Shown in pieces: positions 1 through 10,105 of a stretch of DNA of 64,000 nucleotides. The stretch is from Branchipolynoe longqiensis (taxonomy: Eukaryota > Annelida > Polychaeta > Phyllodocida > Polynoidae). The stretch covers positions 136,919,012 through 136,983,011 of the forward strand of contig CM059187.1 of assembly GCA_030323885.1 (NCBI GenBank), in the 5' to 3' direction. The position numbers were made by a program, and so were the translations under genes. The notes under the pieces were generated by a model. That model ran no database searches. It saw nothing but the letters and a program-made list of their open reading frames with translations, and was not told where the DNA came from. Within the stretch, counting starts at the first letter, position 1. Each line of letters begins with the position of its first letter.

Positions 1-111
1 CCGACATAATATCTGGTTCGTCACGATAACAATACAATATGACTCAATAGCAACAAAATCTTAACCTAGCATGCACATACTTTATACGTGTCTAGTTCCC
101 GACTGACTAAC

Positions 112-960
112 TCACATGTCTAACCTGTCTTCCGGTCTAATCACCCCGCCTGACCTAGTTAGATTAGCCGCATTGTTTACGTTCGACTGCACTGCTGACA
201 CACTTTGTGCCTGCCCGACTAGCTCGGGCTGCCTCCCTTTTGGCGCCCTTATAATCTGCACCCTGTTCCTATACAACATATTTCCCGACTCGTTCAAAAT
301 TTGATATTCTCTACCCGACACCCCTGTACGCCCCAGAATCACCCCTTTCTTCCACTCTCCTGTGTGATTCCTATACTTGACATTGTCACCAGTTCTCATA
401 GGTTTGTACGCTTTACCGCACTTCTTGTCATGAAAACTTTTCTGACTTTGCTGTCGTTTCACTGTCTGTGCTTTCTTTGGGTTTTGTGTTTCGGGTATTA
501 AATTCTCCTCCGCCATCAACAATCTCCCTCTCAGCCTTCTGCCCATGAGCAGCTGAGCCGGAGATGCATTCAAGATGGGCAACGGAGTGTTTCTGTAATT
601 TAACAAAGCTAACTGAAAATCTGTCTTCATCTCTAAGCATTTCTTCAACATGTTTTTAACCGTCTGCACAAATCTTTCAACTTGGCCATTAGTTTGGGGG
701 TCTTGCGAACTTGAATACGTGGCTGTAAACCCATGGTGTTTTGCAAATTCTTTATATTTGTGGCTCTTTAACTGCGGACCATTGTCCGAAATCACCTGGC
801 TCGGAATACCAGGCCTTGCAAGGTTATCCTTCATAGCCTCGATGACCGTTACAGACGCCTTATCTTTCAACAACGTTACCTCAGGATACTTAGTGTAATA
901 ATCTACAGTTATAAGGTAATTATCTCAAACAAATCTGCACCTATTTTTTTATAAGTTTGA
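112..960 (-). pseudogene. G1 integrase core and C-terminal part
   Basis: The open part (112-873) encodes a retroviral-type integrase (rve fold) that would insert G1 cDNA into chromosomes. Visible motifs are SDNGPQ (second catalytic Asp) and TNGQVERF (catalytic Glu of the DD35E triad). A basic C-terminal region follows, with a WKKGVILGR stretch as in Gypsy integrases. The first catalytic Asp should lie just above 873, where the frame is broken by stops. It follows the H2C2 zinc finger at 1014-1220 in the expected order. I read it as a decaying gene and not a host gene. Confidence 0.85.
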
Positions 961-1013
961 CATGTTATCGGGTGGCTCACCAAAGGTTTGTTGTGCAAAC
1001 TTTTCCGATTATT

Positions 1014-1441
1014 CTAACATGTGTCATACCGACTGACTTTGTCTTCAATTTGTTTATTTATGTTAGGCCAGAACATGCAGTCATGTGCCAACTGCTTGGA
1101 CTTAGTGATACCCAAGTGAGTCTCGTGCAACGCATCAATCATTTCACCGCGGAGCTTTGGAGGTACCACAACCCGATTGCCTTTCATCACTAAGTTGTTC
1201 TTATGCGTGTGATGTCCCACCCACTCTCAATCTGTGTTATCAACATGGACATCGATACATCTCTTTCATACTCTCGGACAAGTTTACTTAACAGACTGGA
1301 TGATTGCATGTCCACTACAGCGACGCTGAGTGTGTCATCAAACGGGTCAGCATGACCTACATTGGCACTGTGTGCTCGGGACAACGTGTCTGCAAAGAAC
1401 ATTAGAGAACCCTTAACATGACACAACTTAACGTTGTAATT
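1014..1441 (-). pseudogene. G1 RNase H end and integrase H2C2 zinc finger
   Basis: Residues NVKLCHVKG and ADTLSRA near 1440-1370 are the conserved C-terminal end of Gypsy RNase H. The stretch 1220-1014 has the HETHLG...C pattern of the integrase N-terminal HHCC zinc finger. The two pieces are in different frames, so at least one frameshift has occurred. At 1436-1441 the coding sequence stops abruptly at the 6 bp GTAATT, where N1 begins; the missing upstream part of RNase H resumes at 7193-7198. This establishes the insertion. Confidence 0.85.
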
Positions 1442-1867
1442 CAAGACCAGACACAGGAATTTAATTTGTGGACTAAAAATTTATTAATCAAACTTAATAA
1501 ATTTTACATTAGCCTCTGATATAATTATCAATAGCTAACAATACAGACAAGTTATTATTTCATCAATACAGATGATAGTACAGTACTTGCCCTGCTCTAT
1601 TCTATCATCCTGGATAGTACAACCCAGGAGCTATAATTAAGCCTAACTCTCAATATTACTTGTGTGCAGGTTATTCATGAACTAGATATTTATTTAGTCA
1701 TTATTTAGTTTAAATGTTGAAGATTAAAATTATTTCTTGAGAATTGAAGACAGGAACCATCAGCTAGGGGGTGATCACGGTCATACTCTTGAGGCACTCC
1801 AGGCACACGTCAGCTTCTTTTTATCATTATTTCACACAAGCAAACAGAGGAAATGACCATCTAGCTC
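1442..1867 (-). repeat. N1 3' non-coding region, with a dispersed repeat
   Basis: This lies between the YR stop codon and the Gypsy junction and would be the B region of N1. No copy of the N1 terminal palindrome is found here. Part of it (about 1475-1680) shares short blocks with 28893-29165: TTTATTAATCA...CTTAATAAAT near one end and ATTACTTRTGTGCAGGTTAT near the other. It may therefore contain a small dispersed repeat. The function is unknown. Confidence 0.5.
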
Positions 1868-2846
1868 TCAGCCAAATTGTGAAAGGAGAGCGGATGGTCC
1901 ATTACTAACCATGTTTTTATTTACATAATTAAAAATGCTATTTGATTTCCAATGGCCTAACGTCTTTATGCAGTTCAGAGGTACTCCTGCGCGAGCATAC
2001 TCTTGGGCAGCTCCACGACGTAGACTATGTGACGTCACCATCGACCACCAGGGTAGTTTGGCACCTTTCAGCACCAAATGGAGGCATTTTGTGAAGGCCT
2101 GACTAGTAAGCGGCTCCCCGTTCGAGAGTACGAATGCTGGGGAGCCTTCATGCACACGAGTATGGCGGGTGTAGTTACTCCATGCACGAACAGGACAGAA
2201 CAGCTCGTTCGGACCCATTGGCAGTCTGACGTGGTAGCTGTCCTCTGGTCTGCATGTAGTTTTGGTACTCCGTATGTGCACCATCAGGTACGTTGGATGT
2301 GCCCGGATATCTCCACCCAGCAATGTATGACCGCCATCACCCAACATCTCGGAATAAAATAAATTTGACTGTCTTAGCAAACATGTATATCCAATCAGTA
2401 CAGCAGCAATAAATACCAGACCATATTTACCAATTGTCATCAATTTTAATATGATTAACTTAACATGTTTAATTTTTAATGGATAGGCTCTATTTACAAT
2501 GGTATTCTTTAATTTAAATACACCTTGTTTAAGTACTAGTAACGCGTAACAGTCAAATGCATCCCAGTTACCCCCTACTAGGCTTAGCCATGATTTGGCA
2601 CCACTCAGATAATTTTTTATAGCTCCTGGAGTCTTTAGCCTATCGTTTAAATATAAAATGTATAACATTACCGTCTTGAGTTTGGTTTTTTTAGGATTAT
2701 CTTTTTGTTTCTTGCAAAACTTCAAATATTCGAAAAAATGCACCCTTTTATTTCTCCAGGTTCCTTCCGCTAATCCCGCCTTGAAGTATATGTCTAGCCT
2801 ATGTACTAATGCATTATTGTAGTCTGGGAGTGTAGAGAAAAGGCAA
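1868..2846 (-). CDS. N1 tyrosine recombinase
   Basis: The frame encodes about 325 residues of a YR integrase, the enzyme that inserts circular DNA of Ngaro/DIRS elements without DDE chemistry. It aligns with the N2 recombinase from AGLxxGTWRNK onward. Catalytic signatures are LLRQSN (first Arg), TSHSLRRG (His-x-x-Arg) and LGHWKSNSIFNYV (Trp and nucleophilic Tyr). The open frame extends up to 2896, but similarity with N2 begins at DYNNALV just after a pyrimidine-rich stretch ending CAG at about 2846. That looks like a splice acceptor, so residues above it are probably not coding. No stop interrupts the domain. Confidence 0.85.
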
Positions 2847-2873
2847 AGAGAAGTAATTAGAAACCGAGCAGAA

Positions 2874-5491
2874 TTACAGGTACAGATCAAACACACTATC
2901 GGTGTGACAAACTTCTATTCTGGATAGCGCATACTGCTGGCATAAGTCGTCAGCTATTAATTTAGATCTTGAGTCAAAAAACAGCCTACTCAGCGCATCC
3001 GCCAGTACCAGGTCTTTCCCAGCCTTGTGCTCCACCAGTACCTCGCAGGAATTCTGCGCAGAAAATCTCCATATTTCCCTTGCACAGGCATACAAGACGG
3101 GGTCTTTCCCAGCACCCGAAGATAACACTTTTTGTGAAGCTTCATTATCAGTGTTAATGATAATCATGAACTCTTCTGGGTGGGTAGGATAAAGGCTTTT
3201 AAGCGCCACTACTAAATTAATGGCCTCTAATTGGGCGATGTGAAAATCATTAATCAGAAATTCTGGAGTGTACAACTGAGAAAAATAATGCGTCCCACTG
3301 AAGCCCCCCCCCCGCAAGAAGGGATGAGTCGCACTCAATGACCCACCTTTTCTTTGGACACGGCCTGAGCAAAATCAACCCATTACTACCTTCCGCGAAA
3401 TGCAAGAACCACGCTATATCCCTAAGTAAACCCTCACTGACTACAACCTTCCCAATAAACGGAGTATTTCTCAAAAAATCCAAAATTCTATTCATAAAAC
3501 GCCTTGATTGAACTACACATTTAGAAATAAATTGTAATCTGCCCACCAATCTTTGTACATTTTTCCTATTCACCTTACTTCCCTGTTTCCATTTACGACA
3601 CTCCGTTAAGACACTCGACAGCTTTTCCCCTGGGATCTTTACTACCATATCAATCGAATCAATTTCGTACCCCAACCATAACATTTTTTGAGCTGGTGCA
3701 GTGCATTTTTTAATTGATAACTCCAGACCCAGGTTTTTCATTAAATTTAGAATAAAATGATACGCGGCTTGCGCTTTCACAAAAGAACTCTCCACCCCCA
3801 CAAAATCGTCCAAATAACATACCGGAAAAAATCCCTCATTTGGCATTAAATGCACCACCGCTGACGTCGTCCGAGCACACGCCATGCTAGACGTCCTACA
3901 GCCGAATGGAGGCGCGATATCAAAGAAATACTGACCACCCACTTTAATTCCGAATAATGGCACGCTAAGGGGAAAGGTCCTCAACTGTCTGTAAGCTCTT
4001 GCTAAGTCTACCGACCACATATAGCAGCACCCTTTCCCCAATTTAGTGACTTCCCTAGCCAAAGTCATGATGGTCGGCAAAGTATAAGTCAACCTACATC
4101 CCTGATAGAAACCCTTGACTATACCCGCGTTAACTCCCTTACCTCTCGGATAACTAAGATCTACAATAATTCTGCGTTCCTTGGTATTTTTCTTTGGGCG
4201 GGTCATAATTGGGCTTATTTGGGCCCAAGGAACAAAAGGTGGTTCAGTGAATGGTCCCAGTAGCGCCCCATGAGAGAGCTCAGTGGTCACATAGTTATCT
4301 ATCCAAAATAAATCTTCGTCATTACACGATTGGTTACTTTCTACCGGCGATGGCAAGACATCCCTAGTGTAGTTAGCTGGCCAACCAAATTCCAAGTAAT
4401 TCCGTTTCGCCATAGCCAATCAAAGGTTTTCTCCACATATCTATATGTAAGCCCGATGGCACAGGAATTCTAGAACTTAAGTAATTAGGCAGACCGGATT
4501 TTCGGACTGCCGTATAAATCAATGAATAAGGACACTGTGACACCATGTCACACCGCCATCTAGGCCACAAAGACATCAAAACAGTACGATATGCAAGCGG
4601 AGACTTTTCACAGAACTTTGGAACATTGTCAATATGATCCATATCCAACTGAAATTCATCCTCAACATCACTGACACCAGCTACAGGAGACTTGCGACCA
4701 TCGTCACCGACACTTGACGAAGAATTGCTAAGATCATGGATCGACCGTTTGTTACTGGTATGGGAGACATTACCATCGCCGACAGGGGTCAACCTCTTTG
4801 TAGATAACAGATTTACCTTAGATATATCAAAACTATCAACAGTGGCAGGACACAAAAGTTTCGAAGCACTGAGTGCTTCCAAATCATTGACGGATAATTG
4901 ATCATTTACCAACCTAGGCAACTGCCGAACATCAACATAGTCACGAGAACAAACATTACTCGAACAACTGATAAACAAGTCGTGCTGATTAGCACTTAAG
5001 CATGTACGATCATGTAGTGAATCACACATAGAGTTGACGGCTGGATCAACTAATGTTTTAAGTGCGGAAGTTTGAGCAAACCCCGATGAATTGTTGTGAA
5101 TTGAGTCAACAAGCAAGCAAGGTTGTCTGACTCGAGGCCGATCGCCTATGCCCTTGTTGCTAGGGCAGATGTGGGATGCATCTCCATGACAACCATCTTT
5201 TTGGAACCCAGTCACCATCTCGCTAGCAGTAAGGGATGGTCGCTGTAAATTGCATGACATATTTACACTTGCCTGAACAACCCCATTACTAGTCATGCAC
5301 ATATTAGAATTATCCAGTTTCCTGATCTTATTATTATACCATGACCGATTTACTGAACCATTACATAAATACCTAGATTCGTTAGAACATGAATAAAAAT
5401 GCTTTCGTTTCTTTTTTGGAGCATCACGCCAAAATTTGGATTGAAAAGAATTTGGTTTTCCATTGTCATTAAGTAACCCACTATCAGGCAA
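2874..5491 (-). pseudogene. N1 reverse transcriptase/RNase H, frameshifted
   Basis: Three overlapping frames (5491-4373, 4419-3250, 3338-2874) together match the single 906-codon ORF2 of N2. The first carries a long low-complexity N-terminal extension ending in LPNYLSSRIPVPSGL. The second carries RT with VDLARAYRQL (motif A) and CYLDDFVG (YxDD). The third carries RNase H with NTDNEAS and LADALSRL. Frameshifts near 4400 and 3300 break it; the second sits in a run of nine C at about 3307-3315. It would have copied element RNA into DNA and is now non-functional unless frames are bypassed. Confidence 0.85.
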
Positions 5492-5735
5492 ACCATGTGT
5501 TGAGCTAGCAAGGGGATTAATAGCCCCGATTCAATAACAGCGTGATTCAATAACAACTTATCGCCTGCGACACAAACCTTACTGACCTGAACTGTAGCGG
5601 TGACTGGGCTCGAGGACGTCCACTGCGTGAACTGTGGGACATCTCTGTCACCGGTAGAACTGCTCGCACGACTTGAAGAATCCGCCAACAACACACGACC
5701 CGTACTCCATGTCTCACTAGCCCCAGCCAGGCTAG

Positions 5736-6971
5736 TTATTGAAAATTCTTCGAACGGTCTGCATCAACGGCCGACTTCATATTGCATGCTTTATTCTTAT
5801 TTTTACAATCCAGTTCCCTGTGAAAGTACTTCTTCTTGATATGGAATGCACACCACGTACAAACATGAAGGAACCGCTCAGTTCCAACACCATGGCTTGA
5901 TGAAAATCCGCAAGATTTACCTCGGTTCCAGATAGTGCATGGCCTACCGTCAGCTTCGGGATTATTCTCAGTACTACCAAAGTCTTTTGTTGTTTTTGCA
6001 GCTGTAATTGACAATCGGAGCCCTAAGCCGCACTCATCCCTGCGAACTTCTTGAATCTTACTTTCACTTTCCCATCCTTCAGGGAGGCGCTTGTCCGCTA
6101 CCATGTTAAAAATCTTTTCGGAGAAGGCCAGACACGTCTCCCACGTGTATGACTGCGCCATATCAAAAAGAGTGTCCATATGCGCTTCAAGCTTTTCTAC
6201 CCAGCTGGCAGGCACGTCACCGCGTTTAATCATTCGGCGAATAGCCGCAAAATATTCATACCACGTGCTCTGCCCAAGACCAACCTTGCCCTTCTTCTCT
6301 CCACGAATGACATATTTATGAGGTATCAATTTGTATTTACCTGATGCTTTTTTAACCCGTGCTCCTGCCACACGTAGCAAGTCCTTCAACAGTTCATCAT
6401 CAGAATCTGATCCAAGATCCATATCCACTTCAGCTACAGGCTTACTAACACTTCGGATACTGCTATGCAGCACCAACTCTGCGGAATGTCCACCAAGGGA
6501 TGTACCCTCTCCCGGATCAGATGTAGCAGTAGTCGTCAACGGCACACAATTCACCTCGCCACACCCAACACACGACCTACGCTCACTATTAGAAGGGCGC
6601 CTGCTGCGTACGACTGGTGGCGCAGCGACATTGGTGACGTCACCAATGGTTACGTCCTCTCCGTCCAACTCTCCTAACGATAATGGCGCTTCATTCAAAT
6701 TTGTCTCAAGACTATCCAAACGAGCAAGAATGGGAGCTGTAACCGCCGACAGTTTGTTATCTAGTAGGCGAGATAAATCCTCCAGCGACGCTCCAACCAC
6801 AGTAGGGTTAATTGGAGAAGGATGCGACGACGAAGCCACACGTATATGGCTTCTATCTCTCGGTGATTCCAAAGGCACAGAGCTTGAACATCTCCTCCTG
6901 ACGTCGGCAGATTGCAGCAACGCCTCCGAGAATCTTCCCGCCGTGCGAACTGTGGATTTTACCTTAGGCAT
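5736..6971 (-). CDS. N1 ORF1, gag-like protein with Cys/His finger
   Basis: Start is the ATG at 6971 (MPKVKS), which matches the basic start of N2 ORF1 (MPTPRKS) better than the TTG-initiated frame at 6989. The frame has 412 codons. The middle region aligns with N2 through YVIRG, VGLG, TWYEY and LPEGW. The C-terminal end has C-x-x-WN-x-G-x-x-CGF followed by SHG, a His, and CTWCA, a probable zinc-binding nucleic-acid module. The role in particle assembly is inferred from position. No internal stop is seen. Confidence 0.75.
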   Translation of the reverse strand: MPKVKSTVRTAGRFSEALLQSADVRRRCSSSVPLESPRDRSHIRVASSSHPSPINPTVVGASLEDLSRLLDNKLSAVTAPILARLDSLETNLNEAPLSLGELDGEDVTIGDVTNVAAPPVVRSRRPSNSERRSCVGCGEVNCVPLTTTATSDPGEGTSLGGHSAELVLHSSIRSVSKPVAEVDMDLGSDSDDELLKDLLRVAGARVKKASGKYKLIPHKYVIRGEKKGKVGLGQSTWYEYFAAIRRMIKRGDVPASWVEKLEAHMDTLFDMAQSYTWETCLAFSEKIFNMVADKRLPEGWESESKIQEVRRDECGLGLRLSITAAKTTKDFGSTENNPEADGRPCTIWNRGKSCGFSSSHGVGTERFLHVCTWCAFHIKKKYFHRELDCKNKNKACNMKSAVDADRSKNFQ

Positions 6972-6999
6972 GCTACTTCTGTCATACAATACTCCTAAA

Positions 7000-7192
7000 A
7001 TTTCCAGGTGTGTACGGGATCTGAACTGTACTGATCAACCAGCAGGTGAGGAATGAATTATTTTGAATCGACCCGCGTAGGTCAACTTTGGTCATAGTTA
7101 CTGAATGCTATGCTGCATTGGTATCTATGGTAATCATTACTATTTGGGCCTGATGTCATAGTCTTGAATTATGCATGTTACCGGCAACATGG
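7000..7192 (-). repeat. N1 5' terminal repeat A with palindromic tip
   Basis: The outer tip (7173-7192) is the near-palindrome GCATGTTACCGGCAACATGG. The adjoining 130-190 bp resemble 57690-57855, a stray copy of the same terminus. The tip abuts GTAATT of the Gypsy target. The arrangement matches A1/A2 of N2, whose tip has the same CATGTT...AACATG arms with a different spacer. Confidence 0.75.
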
Positions 7193-7198
7193 GTAATT

Positions 7199-8420
7199 TT
7201 GCAAACGCATTCACATTCTTTGCATTCGTGCCGACAGCTTATGAATGGGTTTCTGCATTATTGTCACCAACGGTTTGTGGGTTTGTGGTCCGTTTGAATT
7301 TGAACTTCCTTGCCAAAGATATAGTCATGAAATCTCTGGCATCCGAAACATATGGCGAGCATTTCTTTTTCAATAGTGGCATACCCACACTGCGCTGAGT
7401 CGAGTGCACGAGATGCAAGTAAGATCAGTTTGTCTTCCTGCATCAATACAGCTCCTACTCCTGACTGACAAGCGTCTACCTGAACAACAATGGGCTTCTC
7501 GACATTATAGTACGCTAACACAGGAGCAGTCTTCAACGTTTCTTTGAGCTTGTCATATGCAACTTGTTGTTCGCTCTGCCAGTGCCACGCAACATCCTTA
7601 GCGAGGAGCGTGTGCAGTGATTTGACAATCTCGGACATGTTTGGTATGAACTTGTGCACATACCCAACCATGCCTAGAAATCTCTGCACGCCTTGTTTGT
7701 CACGCGGCTCTGGCATATCTACAATCGCCTGTATTCTGTCTGGATCTGGCTTCACACCTTGCTGGGTAAGTTGATGACCTACATACTTTACTGTAGTTTT
7801 GCATAGCAAAGATTTTGACTCGTTTAATTTGAGATTGACCGACCTAACTCGGTCCAACACTGCTCTGAGCCTGTCGTTGTGCTCCTCCACGGTTGACCCA
7901 AATACCAAAATGTCGTCCGTGACTATACCAATACCGGGTAGATCGCTCATGACGGTAGATTGCCGCATCTCCTGAATGAAAATGTCACCGGCTGTTTTGA
8001 TGCCAAAAGGCAGACGGGTGTACCTGTACCGGCCCCATGGAGTGTTAAATGTGCATAACAATGAACTTTCATAGTCCAACTCGATCTGCTAATAACCTGT
8101 CATAGCATCTAACACTGAGAAATACGTTGCATTAGCTGTCTTAGCCATAATTTTGTCAATGGTTTTGGTTGGAAATGGCCCTCTCTTGATCCAGACAGAT
8201 TGTTTTTTCTTTTCTTTTTTTTACGATAGTTATAGAATTAACCCATTCAGTGGGCTCATCTTGCTCAACAATATCACCCATTTCCACAATACGCTTAAGC
8301 TCGTGAACTTTGTCCGAGATTGCATACAGAATCCTCCTCCGCGGGTCGACAACAGGTTGTACAGATTTATCAACATGAATGACAGTATTTGATTTTATAA
8401 GACCCCAAACCTTGAAAAAC
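7199..8420 (-). pseudogene. G1 reverse transcriptase and RNase H (5' part)
   Basis: The leader at 8420-8156 has VDKSVQPVV and DEPTEWVNS, typical of the region before Gypsy RT fingers. The frame at 8079-7264 has LPFGI, VTDDILVFG (catalytic DD), the RNase H start VDACQSGVG and QTDHKP. Sequence from 7264 down to 7199 still reads as Gypsy in another frame (LVTIMQKPIHK, then RLQ), so coding similarity runs to the N1 junction. Frameshifts near 8410, 8090 and 7260 break the gene. The right end at 8420 is the N2 insertion point. Confidence 0.85.
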
Positions 8421-8422
8421 GT

Positions 8423-8687
8423 GCATGTTAACATAACATGGGTAATTCGCCAGCGGAGATAGGCCCCCACATAACTGAGCTAATCCGACTCCACCCTCCA
8501 CAAGAACACCCATACACACAACCCCGACGCCCACCTAGCCTGAGACAACCTCCCCCCACCCTACGGGAGGAGACCCCCCCCCCCCATCTTCCACCAAAAC
8601 ACCACGTGACCACCCGAATCAGACCTCCCTCCGCGGTCACAACTCCTCCAGCTGCCGGCCCGATAACACTACCACCACCTTCCTTTA
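8423..8687 (+). repeat. N2 terminal repeat A1
   Basis: A1 matches A2 (17505-17773) over its full length. Differences I see are the length of a poly-C run (13 versus 16) and one G/A change. The tip is GCATGTT-aaca-TAACATGG followed by GTAATTC. Identity to A2 ends exactly at CCTTCCTTTA (8687). A1 probably carries the 5' leader and promoter of the element; no TATA box is evident. Confidence 0.9.
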
Positions 8688-8731
8688 ATTATTCACCACG
8701 CCACGTAAAGTAACGCCACGCATCGGTAAAA

Positions 8732-10105
8732 ATGCCGACACCACGGAAGTCAGCTCGTAACGCTGCGAAGAAAAACAAGGAAAGTAACGTGCCTAAAGGG
8801 CGGGGACGCCCGAGGGCGAGCAAACAAGGAGGGGACGAGATGGCGAGCAGCACGCACGAGGCCCGCGCCGCCCCGAACGCGACCGACTCAGTGCGAGCAG
8901 GGCCGTCAACCCACGCGCTGTCACAACAACTGCCGGGGCAGCGCCCCCGTCCCGCCGAGCCCCGCGCCGGGGTTGCGGATGGAATCCTGGAGGCGATACA
9001 GACGATGATGAGCAACCAGATGAAGGATCTGCGGACGGACATCCTCGCTACCGTGGATGCCAGGCTTGATGCTAGCACGAGCCCCAACAGACGAGCGGCG
9101 GAGCAGGCACCACGTGGAGTGGCGGCCATGACACCCACGCCCGGCCCGCAGACTGGCCCTGGCGCGGGCGGCCCACCGACTCCGCCGCCGATAGCGCGGG
9201 CGGTGGCAACGGATGCCGCGCTCCAACAACAACACTCAGCTCTGCCCGCGACACACCCTACCCTGAACAATGCCATGCACTTCAATGACGCATACACGGA
9301 GGATCGTGACATACTCGCGGGGTACGGGCAATACGCAACGCCTGCATATGAGAAAAACGCCGACCGCACCGACGCGATCAATGACCTACTTGCAGCAGCT
9401 GGGACAGCGCTCGGCAGAAAACGAGGTAAACCCAAATTCCTTCCCCATTTGTATGTCATTCGGGGTACTAAGCGGGAGAAGGTAGGCCTGGGCGAAGCAA
9501 CATGGCCTGAATACTGTGCGGCGCTGTTCAGGATGGGGAAGGACGCAGCGGTCCCCCACGCCTGGAAGGCGCCGATACTGGAGCACCACCACCAGCTCAT
9601 GACCATGGCATCCCTCTGGGACTGGAATACCTGTAGGCAATGGTCGAAGCAGGTGTTCGACATGATAGAGGATGGTCGCCTCCCGCTCGGGTGGGCCGAC
9701 CAATACGCTATTAAAGACGTCCAAAGGGACGCATGCGCGGTGGGCATTCGGGCGCCGGCAAAGCAGACACAGCGACCGGCGTACGCCGGCGGAAAAACGA
9801 ACACATACGCCGCAAACAACACATGCGCCACAAACAACGCCGGAGAGACAAAATCAGAATTTAGCAGGGACGTCGACGGAAAGCCTTGCCACACATGGAA
9901 CTGGGGCAATGACTGCGGGTTCACAGCATCACACGGACAGCACCCCGATCGAAAAGCACATGTATGCGCATGGTGCGCAAACAAATATCACAGGTCCAAC
10001 AACCACCAGGAGCGCGCATGTATGAATAAGAAACGTTTCATGGAAAGAAAACCCCCGGCCACCACTGACACTAACAGCCAGCAGACGAGCCAGGTTTTTT
10101 GCTAA
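8732..10105 (+). CDS. N2 ORF1, gag-like protein
   Basis: This encodes 457 residues. Part 1 (about 1-150) is basic and Ala/Pro/Gly-rich (PRKSARNAAKKNK at the start) and probably disordered. Part 2 (about 225-345) is the conserved block shared with N1 (YVIRG, EKVGLG, TWPEY, LPLGW). Part 3 (about 385-435) is a Cys/His module: C-HTWNWGNDCGF, SHG, HVCAWCA and a distal C. The start ATG at 8732 is the first after A1 and matches the start of N1 ORF1. The stop lies in a T6-G run and overlaps ORF2 by 7 nt. The role is presumed to be RNA binding and particle formation; that is inferred from position. Confidence 0.85.
   Translation: MPTPRKSARNAAKKNKESNVPKGRGRPRASKQGGDEMASSTHEARAAPNATDSVRAGPSTHALSQQLPGQRPRPAEPRAGVADGILEAIQTMMSNQMKDLRTDILATVDARLDASTSPNRRAAEQAPRGVAAMTPTPGPQTGPGAGGPPTPPPIARAVATDAALQQQHSALPATHPTLNNAMHFNDAYTEDRDILAGYGQYATPAYEKNADRTDAINDLLAAAGTALGRKRGKPKFLPHLYVIRGTKREKVGLGEATWPEYCAALFRMGKDAAVPHAWKAPILEHHHQLMTMASLWDWNTCRQWSKQVFDMIEDGRLPLGWADQYAIKDVQRDACAVGIRAPAKQTQRPAYAGGKTNTYAANNTCATNNAGETKSEFSRDVDGKPCHTWNWGNDCGFTASHGQHPDRKAHVCAWCANKYHRSNNHQERACMNKKRFMERKPPATTDTNSQQTSQVFC

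Larger units (their letters stand above)
1442..7192 (-). mobile_element. N1, Ngaro/DIRS-like YR retrotransposon inserted in G1
   Basis: Minus-strand order is terminal repeat A (7192 to about 7000), ORF1 (gag-like), RT/RNase H, tyrosine recombinase, 3' region. All three proteins align clearly with those of N2, so they are the same group but diverged. The element is flanked on both sides by GTAATT (1436-1441 and 7193-7198), which occurs once in the restored Gypsy sequence. No second A repeat is present after the YR gene, unlike N2, N3 and N4. RT and RNase H are broken by frameshifts, so the copy is defective. Confidence 0.88.

Noticed and set aside
8689..9984. 431-codon minus-strand ORF opposite N2 ORF1
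   Set aside because: The plus-strand frame aligns with N1 ORF1. The antisense frame has no conserved counterpart.
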